A DNA stretch of 64,000 nt from the NCBI GenBank assembly GCA_037176725.1, contig JAZBRS010000050.1:15394001-15458000 (forward strand). Reading direction: 5' to 3'. The notes under the pieces were generated by a model, which ran no database searches, had not been told where the DNA came from, and was given only the letters and a program-made list of their open reading frames with translations. Position numbers and translations under genes: made by a program. Positions 20,760 through 30,785 of the stretch are shown here, in pieces. How positions within the stretch are numbered: the first letter of the stretch is position 1; each line of letters opens with the position of its first letter. This DNA is from Posidonia oceanica (taxonomy: Eukaryota; Streptophyta; Magnoliopsida; Alismatales; Posidoniaceae).

Positions 20760-21640
20760 TGTGCTCTTATTTTCCTTTAGTTAGCAAATTTTGCCATAAA
20801 TTGCATTTTCAGCTTCTGTTTCTAGTTTATTGCTTTCCAGTCCTGCCTTCGTTTAACATTCATTTAATTCTGAATTTAAATCTTATTAAATTGCATGAAA
20901 AACTTAAAAAACTGTCTAATTGCATGTTAGTCCATCTGCTGTGTTTTCTTTTTAAGTTTATTTTAGTTCAGGCCCTGTAGTTTCTTATTTTTGCATTTCA
21001 GTCCTTCAGTTAATAATCTCATTTAATATTCTAAGTTTACCTTAGTAAATTGCATTTTTAATCCTGTACTTCTCTTTATTTACATTTTAGTCCTCTAATC
21101 TGTTGATTATGCATTTATTTTTCATCTTTTCTTACTGCATTGCATTTTTCCGCTTCAGTTTCTGATTTTTGCATATAGGCCCTTCATATTCATGCACAGC
21201 ATCTGTTTTTCTAATATTTCTCCTTATAAAATTGCATTTTAGACCCTGCATGTTTTAAAATTGCACATAGATCCTCTGCATGTTTATAAAACTCATTTAA
21301 ATGCACACTTTTGCTTATAAAATTGCATTTTAGACCCTGCATATTTAAAAATCACACATAGGTCCACTGTTAATGCACAGACCATTCAAAAATCACATTT
21401 TTACTTACAAAAATTGCATTTCAACCCCTGCATATTTCAAAATTGCATATAGGTCCTCCACATGATTTCAAAACTTATTCCAATGCATATTTTACCTTAT
21501 AAAATTGCATTTTAAACCCTGTATTTTGCAAAATTGTACTCAGACCCTCCAATTTTCAAAAGTCTTGCATATAAGCCCCTAATTTTTCAAAATCTTTGCA
21601 TTTAGGTCCCACTTTTTCAAAACTTGCACATAAGCTCCCA
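20760..21640 (+). repeat. Degenerate ~30-bp TTGCATTTTAG-type repeat in solo LTR 2
   Basis: Same series as in solo LTR 1, for example AAATTGCATTTTAGACCCTG and ATTGCACATAGATCCTCTGC, with linkers of variable length. Confidence 0.7.
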
Positions 21641-21844
21641 AGTTTTCTGAAAAGTTATTCTTAGGTCCTTTTCTTGCATTTTTGCGTGCATTGCACTCAT
21701 GCATCTTTGCATTTAGCATTTTTTGCACACACTTAAGCACACTTAGCTCCCATTTACATAGGAGGACCTATTTTGCACACCCCTAGGACCACCTTTACAC
21801 CTAGATCCATTCTTCTCCCCTGTTCTGGCCCCTCTGCCTTGAAG

Positions 21845-21962
21845 CTGGGATATCTTTTGATCTAGCCGTTGGATCTTCTCAACCAAGCTACCTGGACAAC
21901 CCCAGCGGAGCGCTCTTCCACATGGACCAAGCATTTCTCAGATCAGGCTTCAAATTCCCAAG
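21845..21962 (+). other. 118-bp exon-like conserved block (solo LTR 2)
   Basis: It follows CTGCCTTGAAG and ends CCAAG-GTAAGT, with the same length as in solo LTR 1 and element B. An in-frame TAG in this copy breaks the short open frame present in the other copies, arguing against a protein role. Confidence 0.5.
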
Positions 21963-22429
21963 GTAAGTCCTCCTGAACCCCTGCACAGCATACATTTGCA
22001 CACCATTTGCATTGCAAGTATTGTTTTTGCTTTCTGATTTCTCGAGCATGTAGATTAGGACTCCCTCTTCCTGTCTATCAACTCTGTCTCCTTTTTTCGC
22101 GTACTCCCAGTGCCTTGTGTTGCGTTTCTCCTGGATTCACTATTAACTGCGACTTTCTTCCCCCTTTCCCATGATCCGATCTCATCACGAGCTTTTGGCA
22201 GCGTGCGAGACACATCGTGGGACACTTTGGTGGGAAATGGTCACAGAACAGTGGTAATCCCTCCACTTACTTCTCTTCCCCTTTGTAGGTCTTCACACCT
22301 ACTTTACACGGTCCTTAAACAACGTTCGTTCTCATGCTTACGCTGTTTGCCTCCCCTTTGCTTCTCCTGCTCCTTTTCTTTGCATCTGCATCTGCATCTG
22401 CATGGCTTTACCGATGATTTATCTCGCTT

Positions 22430-23000
22430 TCTTTTCGGCACCGTTTTGCGTGCCCGCTCTGTCTTTAGCACCGTTTTGCGTGCCCGCTTTGCTTTTGACA
22501 CCATTTTGCGTGCCCACTGTCTTTTCGGCACCGTTTTGCGTGTCGGCTCTGTCTTTGGCACCGTTTTGCGTGCTCGCTTTCTTTTTGACACCGTTTTGCG
22601 TGCCCGCTCTGTCTTTGGCACCATTTTGCGTGCCCGCTTCACTTTTGGCACCGTTTTGCGTGCCCGCTTTGCTTTTGGCACCGTTTCGCGTACCACACTT
22701 GTTTTCTACACTGTTTTGCGTGCCCGCTTCGCCTTTGGCATCGTTTTACGTGCCTGCTTCGCTTTTGACACCGTTTCGCATGCCGCTCTTGTTTCTTGCA
22801 CCGTTTTGCGTGCTTGCTTTGTTTTCTGCACCGTTTCGCGTGTCGCTTCTATTTTCCCACCGTTTCGCACACCGCTCTTGTTTCTTGCACCGTTTTACGT
22901 GCCACTTTTGTTTCCTACACCGTTTTACGTGCCGATCTTGTTTTCTTGCACCGTTTCGCGTGCCGCTTCCGTTTCTCGCGCCGTTTCGCATGTTTTATGC
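22430..23000 (+). repeat. 30-bp hairpin array in solo LTR 2
   Basis: About 19 units of GGCACCGTTTTGCGTGCC plus a pyrimidine-rich linker, some with a shortened linker. Stems vary but mostly keep pairing through G-U or paired changes. The apparent 348-codon frame across it is a repeat artefact. Confidence 0.88.
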
Positions 23001-23700
23001 TATTTTCTTTTGCATGTCGCCTACATTGCTTGGTTTTACCGCCGTTTTACTTTTTCGCTTGCATTTGCATATAGGACAGTGATGCTTACTGCTTGGAGTT
23101 CTCACGAGTCAGGTTTCGACCGGTTTGGAACACAGACAGCGTTGCTGAGCACTTAGACTGCACGTTTACTTCCTTGCATTGCGTCCCATCACTTAGAGCA
23201 CACCTATGAGCACTCATGCAGGCATTCATTGGCATTTAGGCATTCAAACGTGCATTTCCCGACGTATGCAAGCGTAAGCCTAGAAAGACCAATTCTCGGG
23301 CGTGTCGGGGGTGCCTAACACCTTCCCCACACGTAACAGGAGTCCTTGCCCTGTCTTTTGGCCCGTAATGACCATATTGCCCTTATCCTAGGCATGAGTC
23401 ATATCATTTGCATTCATTTGCATTTGTTTTCCTTTACATTGCTTTGCATTGCACCCTTTGCTTGGTTTTACGTGTTAATCCTCGCATTACCCCGATTTTC
23501 CTTATCTCCCGATAATAGACACGGTGGCGACTCTGAATTGTCTTATCTTCTTCTTTTCTTATCTTTTCTCCTCTGTTTTAAGTGTTTTCGAGTTGAGCCC
23601 TCCTCCTTGGACATAGCCGCTTATAGTGAGCCTGATTCCGATTGGTGAACGTGAGCTTCTGGCAGTGTGCATGGATGATCTGAACACCGGGATTACTACA

Positions 23701-26612
23701 GCTATGCATGGGAAATAAACGTGCTATCTATGTGCTCAGCAGCGCTGCTAGTGTTCCGAACTGGGCGTACCTTGGTTCGTGAGAACTCCTAGGCAGTAAG
23801 CATCATTGCCCTAATGCAAATGCAGGCGATAAAACAAAGCTACGACGAAAACCATGCGATGCAAGCGACATGCAAGGGATAAACCAAAGCAAGCGCAGAA
23901 AACGGTGCAAACAGTATGAAAATAGTGCGGAAAACGATGCAAAAGTGGTGCAGAAAATGGTGCAAGCACGGGAAACGATGTAAAAGCATGGAAAACGATG
24001 CAAGCGAGCAATATGCAAAAGAGAAAGTGAAAGCTAGTCCAAGGCGAAAACCACGGGAAAGCGTGCAAGGCGAGGTGCAAAACCAAAACAGGGGGGTAGA
24101 CAGCGTGCAAGGTGAGGTGCAAAACCAAAACAGGGGGGTAGACAGCGTGCACGGGTGCTATAGCATGCATCAGGAGCAATAAAACGCGGAAAACGGCGAA
24201 TGAAACCAAATCGGCATTTTAGAAACCAAGTTCAGCCAACTGCAAGCGTTGGACGCAGCAGCTTCTGCGCCCAACGTTGGACGCTGGCATTGCTGGCGTC
24301 CAACACCTGCTGGAGGCAAACAGCATGCAGTTTTAAAAAGTTGATGCATTCTAGCTATATGAATGTGATGCAGATGCAGAGATGCAGTAGAATGGGTGAA
24401 TGACATGCAGAGCAATCAGGACAACAAATCAAAAACAAGCTCAGAACAGGATGCAAGCAAAGATTAGCATTTAAATAAGCAGGGCGTTGGACGCCCGATG
24501 GCATGGTGTCCAACGTTAGACGCTAGAGAGACTAGCGCCCAACACAGGCCAAAGGACAGCATAGCAAATCAACATACAGATGATGAACAAAATATGTAAG
24601 CATGCATTTAGGCTACTGTAAGCAGGCATAGGCTAAACATGCAAGCATAGGATATGAAAAATCCAAGAAAAACAACATCTGCAACACATGTAAGGAATAA
24701 AGCTCAACCAGAGCATTGGACGCGAGCTACACCTGCATCCAACACTGGACGCGAGGAATAGCAGCGTACACGCATTGGGAGGGACAATCAAACAAAAAAC
24801 CTGCATAAAACTTGGATATAAACTATAAAAGCTGAGGAGCAGTTGCTATGAAGGCTAAGCAAGCATACAAGCGTAGAGATCATGCAAACAAAAGGATCAG
24901 AGCATCATGCAAGCACTTAAAACAAGAGTAATTGAGCAGCGACGTAAGATGCTGGTAGCAGCAGCGTCCAATGTAGGACACTGAAGCCCCCAGCGTCCAA
25001 CACATGAAGGATGCAAACCTACCTGCAAAAGGGGGAGCTCAGCTCTAAACCCCACTTAAACATGCATGCAAGCTACTGCAAATAGGTGAACTGGAGGCAT
25101 GCAACATGGATTGAACGCATATCATAAAATAAGCATAACTTCAAAGCAGTAAAGCAAGTGCAGGCATGTAGGGGCGTTGGACGCTGAAAGCACAGCGGCC
25201 AACGTTGGACGCTTACATTCCAGCGTCCAACACCCAAGAATAGTAGACTAAACAGGGGCAAGAAACATGAATCCAAACCTAGCATGGCATCTAGAAACAT
25301 GAAGAGAACATGCTTGAACAAAACAGCAACTAAGCACGCAAGCTAAAGCATCACATAAGCAAAATAAAAGGGGGAGGCAAGCAAATAGAACTACAGATCG
25401 TTGGATGCTTCCTCAGGGCAAGTCCAACGTTGGACGCACCAGATGGTGTGTCCAACAAGCCGAGCAAACCTCCGGCCCAAACGATGCTAAGATCGACCCA
25501 AAGTAGGAACCTAAGGATCCAGGAAGCAAGAGAGGGACAAGACGAATACGCCCATGTGTTCGGAGCTGGAAATGGATGGCCAGATCGGGCCACCCACCCC
25601 CTCCACCTCGCTGCCAGAGGCCGGGCCAATTCCGGCCAACCAAGGTGGCGTGCATGTGTGCTAGCTATCCTATCATGCTACTACGTGCGTGCACTAGCTA
25701 AGGGAAGTGAGAACCTACCTGGTTGCGGCCCAGAAGGCGTGTTTGCGCTTGCGGCCAGCGTTGCAGAAGGTGGCGACGAGGCTACTCCGGCAAGCTTGCT
25801 TGGCGTGCTGGGGGCTCGGGAGAAGCTGCTGGATGCTCGGGGGGAGTCGTGGGAGTTTTCTCTTTGCTCTGGTGTCGCTCAATTCTCACTGGGAGGGCTG
25901 TGGTGTGTTGTGCAATGGCGTGAAGATGGCTGTTTTGGAGTGGTTTTGTTGGGTTCATGGGTGGAGGCCGTGGTTGGAGAGGTGTTTGCAGGCAATGCCA
26001 GGGGCGTGGCAGTCTTGGGTGTGAGGGGAGGCCACGAGGCATGGCAGGCGAGGGCGTGGGCTTGCTAGAAGGTGGTCGCTGAAGTCGCTGGTGGCAGAAA
26101 ATCCAACGGCGGTGGCAGTGAGAGGTGGAGTGAGCGGGAGAGGCGCTGGGTAGGAGTAGACGGCCTGGCAGGGCAGTTACTCGGCCTTGGCAGCTAGTGG
26201 GTGGCTTGGAGTGGTGAGTAAGATGGGTAGTAAGTGTGTACGGGCAGCGGAGGGGACGGGAGGTGAGCCAAAGGTGGCGGAGCAGCCGCTGTACCTCCCA
26301 GGCCGTTGGACGCTGGTGCAGAGCGCGTCCAACGTTGTACGCTAGCACAGAGCGCGTCCAACGTTGGACACTGCCCGTGCCAGCATTCAACACGCCCAGG
26401 AGGCCAAAGGCTGAAATGGACTTGGGCCTTGGCTTAAAAAGGGTTGAAAAGGTGCACAAGGCTTAGGTTGAGGTTTTGGGGTTTAGGTGGGGTTTTAGGT
26501 TTGGCTTTGGGTAGAAATTGGTCAGTTTGAAAAAAAAGGAGCCATCCCAGAGTCCAAGCAAGCCTGCCGGAGAAATCACCATCTTCCAGGTTGTCAGAAT
26601 GGGGTGTCTACA
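23701..26612 (-). mobile_element. Element A 3' LTR, main part
   Basis: It continues the LTR after the GCTAT duplication and ends GGGGTGTCTACA, next to the polypurine tract. It matches 34910-37794 almost base for base, with indels. Relative to the 5' LTR it has a duplicated stretch at about 24049-24140 (GTGCAAAACCAAAACAGGGG unit) and one fewer hairpin unit near 26330. It contains seven GTTGGACGC hairpin modules. A GC-rich stretch (about 25560-26280) ends, on the minus strand, in a CAG-GTAGGT donor-like site near 25715. No gene is seen. Confidence 0.92.
24248..26391. repeat. Seven GTTGGACGC/GCGTCCAAC hairpin modules in the A 3' LTR
   Basis: Modules lie at about 24248-24304, 24486-24543, 24714-24773, 24962-25001, 25176-25231, 25400-25456 and 26305-26391. 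A typical module is GTTGGACGC, spacer, GCGTCCAACGTTGGACGC, spacer, GCGTCCAAC: two hairpins back to back sharing a central palindrome. Matching modules are in the 5' LTR at about 35409-35465, 35647-35705, 35875-35935, 36122-36162, 36337-36392, 36561-36605 and 37457-37573. Confidence 0.85.
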
Positions 26613-26765
26613 GATGCCCCTCCCTGAGCGAGGTCAAGCGTAGCGAGACCGCTGCTCAGGGTAGACAAGACACCCTACCTGACACCGACAGGAGCGCAAA
26701 TTGCTGTTGGCGCGAGTCACTTATCCGGAGGATGCACCGGAAATCATGACTCGATGCCACAATGC
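26613..26765 (-). promoter_or_regulatory. Polypurine tract and adjacent conserved block of element A
   Basis: On the minus strand AGGGAGGGGCATC abuts the 3' LTR. About 150 bp upstream of it (in element sense) is shared with element B at 46231-46380, including GAGCGAGGTCAAGCGTAGCG and a GACAAGACACCC word. Confidence 0.75.
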
Positions 26766-28204
26766 ATATGCTAGATGCTAATGCGATGCAATGCATGCTA
26801 ATGCAGAAGCTAGTGCAGATGTTAGTGCAGATGCTAATGCAGAACTGGTGTGCGATGCGAATGCTGATGTTGAACCAATATGGACTAGTGCACGTGCAGG
26901 TGCTATGCATGAGGAGATGCCATGCTGATGCATGGTGAGTGCTGGTGCTAATGCTGATGCTGATGCTGTGGGTGCTTGCTATGTTGCAGGTGCTGATGCT
27001 TGTTGTGAGTGCTTGCTATGCTTGTGAGTGCGGGCGCTAATGCTGTGAGTGCTGGTGCTAATGCTATGAGTGCTGGTGCTGCGAATGCAGCCACCAAACG
27101 GGGAATGCTAGGGCAGTGTAGTGTGATGCATGCTGAAGTGAGGAGAAGCAGAAGGCTCTACGATGCAACGCGACAAGTTGGCTGCTCGTCCAAACTAGTG
27201 CAAAAGCGGCTCCAGAAGGACTAACGCGCTTGCCGCTCGGGCAGGTTGGCTGCTAGTCCAGGGGAGACCAAGGGTCCTTGTCCGTTCGGGACAAGTGAAA
27301 CAAGTAGGAGCTCGCGAGGCCGCGAGAAGGAGAAAATGCTTGCCTCCGGTCGAGGCAGCAAGCAGGCGAAGAGGCGGGAAGGACAATGCGATGCAAAGGA
27401 TGTCCTAAGCAATGCAGGAAGGTGAATGCAAATGCAGATGAATGCGAACACTAGAATGCTATGCTGATGCAAATGGTATGCTTACGCTAACGCTTACTGC
27501 GCTGCACTCCTCTGGGAGAAAGCGGGATGGTGCATGCACGCGGAAAGTGGAAATGCAATGCAATGTTGTCACTGGCCAATGCAAGTAGGCCAGGCGACAG
27601 GGGTGTCATTCGCAAAGCTCGGCTGTAGATGAATGGCAATGCAAGCGCATGGAGTAAAGCTGAAAGTAAAGATGCTAAAAGTAAAGCAGGGGATGTGCAT
27701 GCAATGGCGGGTACAAAATGCCCGGGAAAGCGGAATGCGGAAGTTGGTGTAAGGACCACAGAGGAGTGGCAGCGCAATAAGGGTGCAATGTTATGCAATG
27801 CTATGCAGTGGGATGCAAGATATGCATCGGAATGGCGGGCACGCGAAACTAAGAAAGCGATCCTGGGCCGCGCACTACTGCGAGCATCATCCCAAGCCAG
27901 CAATGCTATAAAAAGAAGGATGTGGGCGACGAGGATGCTGCCTTAGGCAATACGTGAACCTGGGGTTCGGATCCTAAGCGCACGATGTCTGTGTAATGAT
28001 GAGATGCAGTACTAGGACTGACTCTACAAAGCATACAAAGAAGCTATATGATGCTATGCAATGCGAATGCCATGGAATGCAGTGTACAAACAATGGAACG
28101 CCGGGCACACGAAACTGGGAAAATGATCCTGGTCGCGTGATGTCCGCGTGATGATGAAATACTAATGCCATGCAACAAAATGCTATTACACTAAGATGAA
28201 ATGG
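26766..28204. other. Element A 3' untranslated region, ATGC-rich, no gene seen
   Basis: It is dominated by ATGCTAATGCAGATG-like iterations (about 26760-27080) and further TGCAATGC words. Open frames here are short and not recognisable. Confidence 0.5.
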
Positions 28205-29010
28205 GTGATAAGTTAACGAACCTATCGCCGGATAGTTAGGGCTATCAGCCCACGAGGACTTAATAGACTCATCACAGGATAGTCGGGGCTATCAACCCGT
28301 GAGGAGTTAACGGACTCATCACCGGATAGTTAGGGCTATCAGCCCGCGAGATGGTGACAGGCCAGCGAGTCTGTCAGGCAAGAGGGGTGATTACAAGGGG
28401 GATGACTTGTAACCACGAATGCAATGGGAATACCATCCCCGAAGGTGCGGCAGAGGTCCGTAGACGCTCCCGTAACAGTTAGGGATGTCAGCCCAAATGC
28501 AGATGGAGATGGGATACCATGGGGCAGCTAAATAAAGATGCCCCTGGTATCGGTGAACGATACCAAGGAACAGTCGAAGCACTCATGGCATCAAAATGCA
28601 AGGTGGAGACAACACTAACGGTTTGTCAGCCGAGTAGTTAGGGCTACCAGCCCGAATGCAGTGAAATGGATGTAAGGGCTCACCATGCGAAGTGCAATGA
28701 CGGTGGGGGATGTAATGGAATAATGCAAATGCAGGGTGATATGTTAACGGACTTATCACCGAATAGTTGGGGATATCAGCCGAATGCAATGCGGATATGC
28801 GGGATGATATTTTAACGGGCGTCAACCAAGCAGTTAGGGCTACTAGCCCGATGCAGAGGAATGCAGAGTGATAGGTTAACGGACCCATCGCCAAGCAGTT
28901 AGGGTTGCCAGCCCGAATGCAGAAATGATAGCATGATAAAATGATAGGTTGACGGACCCATCGCTGAGCAGTTAGGGCTGCCAGCCTAGATGCAGAATGA
29001 TGCAGAAAGG
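28205..29010 (-). repeat. Hairpin-unit tandem arrays in element A, part 1
   Basis: Units of about 50-57 bp each contain two stem-loops. The first is GATAAG...CTTATC or GATAGG...CCTATC around TTAACGGA. The second is GATAGTTAGGGCTATC or GCAGTTAGGGCTGC, followed by AGCCCG. Copies lie at 28208-28385, with further copies interspersed between 28610 and 29010. 28386-28600 is a diverged spacer. Confidence 0.8.
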
Positions 29011-30420
29011 AAACAGGAACCCATTGTGGTAGGCGTCCAATGGTCTCAGTGCGGGCACGCTTCGTGGCGTCACGAGGTGACAAACGAGGTGCATGCCGAT
29101 CATCATGGACCTACCCATGCGGTGGGCGGCAAAATTTGAAAAGCATGGAGCCTCTAAGCGAGGCAGACAAAAGTGCTCGTCCTTGGCTCCGATTTTCAAA
29201 AACAGGGAGAAGGGAAGATAAAGATATATTACAGCATGCATGTTTTGGTGGCTTTGGACTCAAAGCAGCTGTGCCTTAAGGATGCTTCTGCATTTTCTGA
29301 CACAGGAGACTCGATCCTCGAGCAACGCAATGCCAAGTTGTGGTCGGTGGCTCTCTTTCTCACTCTTGGTTCGGGATGAGCCCTTGGCTTTGCAGAGTAT
29401 AGCCTTTGGCTGCAGGGTAGCAGAAGCATTGAATGCAGCTTCTTAGCCTCCATCACAACTCTTCGGTGACCAACTACCGCTTTTGACGCTCACAGAGTAG
29501 ATCTTTCTTTTCCCCTCATGAGTGACTGGAGTTGCATCTAGTCTACCAAGGGAGTAGAGATGTCTACAGAGGAGATTGGAGCGTGCTACAACGCTCGGAG
29601 GGTGGGGCCAGCTCCTCCCGATAATGCATCCCGTGCAGTTGACATTGCAGTGCTTGAAGTTGATAACTGAGGGGGCTTCGACGCTCGTCCGAGTCACTCC
29701 TCTCATGAGCGCCTTCTTTCTTCAACTTCTTTCTGCATTTTTCTTTTGTGCTCAGCATGCATATCATGTTATCATTTCTTTTGCTCACATGACCTCTATT
29801 CTTTTGGATATGCATGTCTTCGCCCTCTTGGGGTAGCGGCCCCAGGTGAGGCATTGAGAGTTTGGCTGATTGGCGTACACCCTCAGTCTCTGCAATGTGT
29901 CGATAGCCTCTGGCTATGCTCTGCTCTGCTTTGGTCCTCTCCATGTCTGCTGGACTCTCTGGTTAAGGTGGATCTCGCTTTGGGAGCATCGAGCTCAGCG
30001 AGACACTCCATTCTACTCTAGTCTCACTCTGTAGCCACATGCAAGAGATGGCGCCGCTCGGGTGAGACCTACCTGAGATCGTCACTGCTTGACATCCTCG
30101 AGGCGCTGCTTGTTTGTCCAAAGCCGGTTTCTGATTATACAAATGTTTGTGGGTTTTGTATATTTTAGCAGGGGAAAGGACAAACATGTTTTTGGGTTTT
30201 GCATTGGTTTTGTATTTTTCTGATTTTTGTTTAGGAAAACATAAAAGGGAAAACCAGTAGGAAGGCGAAGAAAATATTTTTGCTGTTTCTTATTTTCTTA
30301 ATTTTTTTGGCTTTATGCTTTTCAGGATGCAAGAAATGATATGTACATGCAATAAATGACAATGCATGATGACAGATATGTGCAAGATGGTTGATATGCA
30401 TGCAAAGTGATTGATATGTG
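29011..30420. other. Element A unassigned interior
   Basis: Mixed-composition DNA with short open frames on both strands (for example 29576-29836 plus, 29564-29944 minus). I recognise no domain. It sits between two hairpin arrays where other Tat-type elements keep extra ORFs, so it could be a heavily decayed one. No call is made. Confidence 0.4.
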
Positions 30421-30625
30421 CAGGTGATAAGTTGACGGACTTATCGCCGAATAGTTAGGGATATCGGCCCAAATGATAAGTTGACGGACTTATCGCCGAG
30501 CAGTTAGGGCTGCTAGCCCAAATGATAAGTTGACGGACTTATCGCCGAGCAGTTAGGGCTGCCAGCCCAAATGATAGGTTAACGGACCTATCGCCGAGCA
30601 GTTAAGGGTGCCAGCCCAAATGATG
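30421..30625 (-). repeat. Hairpin-unit tandem array in element A, part 2
   Basis: Four units of about 49 bp. Three have GATAAGTTGACGGACTTATC and the fourth GATAGGTTAACGGACCTATC. The second stem is AATAGTTAGGGATATC in the first unit and AGCAGTTAGGGCTGC in the next two. Both arms change together. Confidence 0.85.
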
Positions 30626-30785
30626 AATGCATGTAGGAAAAAATGCAAGTTTTTAGGTTTTTGCTGTTTTTATGCTTTTTATGATTTTCTGACATGGCAA
30701 GAAAACACAAAAACAAAACAAAACGAAAAGAAAAGACAGTGCAGGAAAGAAAAGAGAGGTAAGAGGGACTTACCTGTCAGCGACC

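Larger units (their letters stand above)
17521..23700 (+). mobile_element. Ogre-type solo LTR 2 (6.18 kb) inside the element A LTR
   Basis: It begins TGTTGACACCCC and ends GGGATTACTACA. GCTAT flanks it at 17516-17520 and 23701-23705. The interrupted A LTR sequence rejoins exactly as in the intact copy at about 34910. The internal organisation copies solo LTR 1: pyrimidine-rich, A-rich, C-rich with a donor-like CAG-GTAG near 20312, degenerate repeats, 118-bp block, 30-bp array, conserved hairpin (23306-23328), and PBS-like motif at 23523-23533. It differs by a long ATTTTT microsatellite and a longer 30-bp array. Confidence 0.95.

Noticed and set aside
22110..23156. 348-codon plus-strand frame
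   Set aside because: Same 30-bp array in solo LTR 2, with frames open on both strands; nested inside a solo LTR.
25430..26068. 212-codon plus-strand frame, repeated at 36567-37190
   Set aside because: It is in the GC-rich part of both A LTRs, is antisense to the element, and frames on both strands are open. The duplication is simply the LTR pair.
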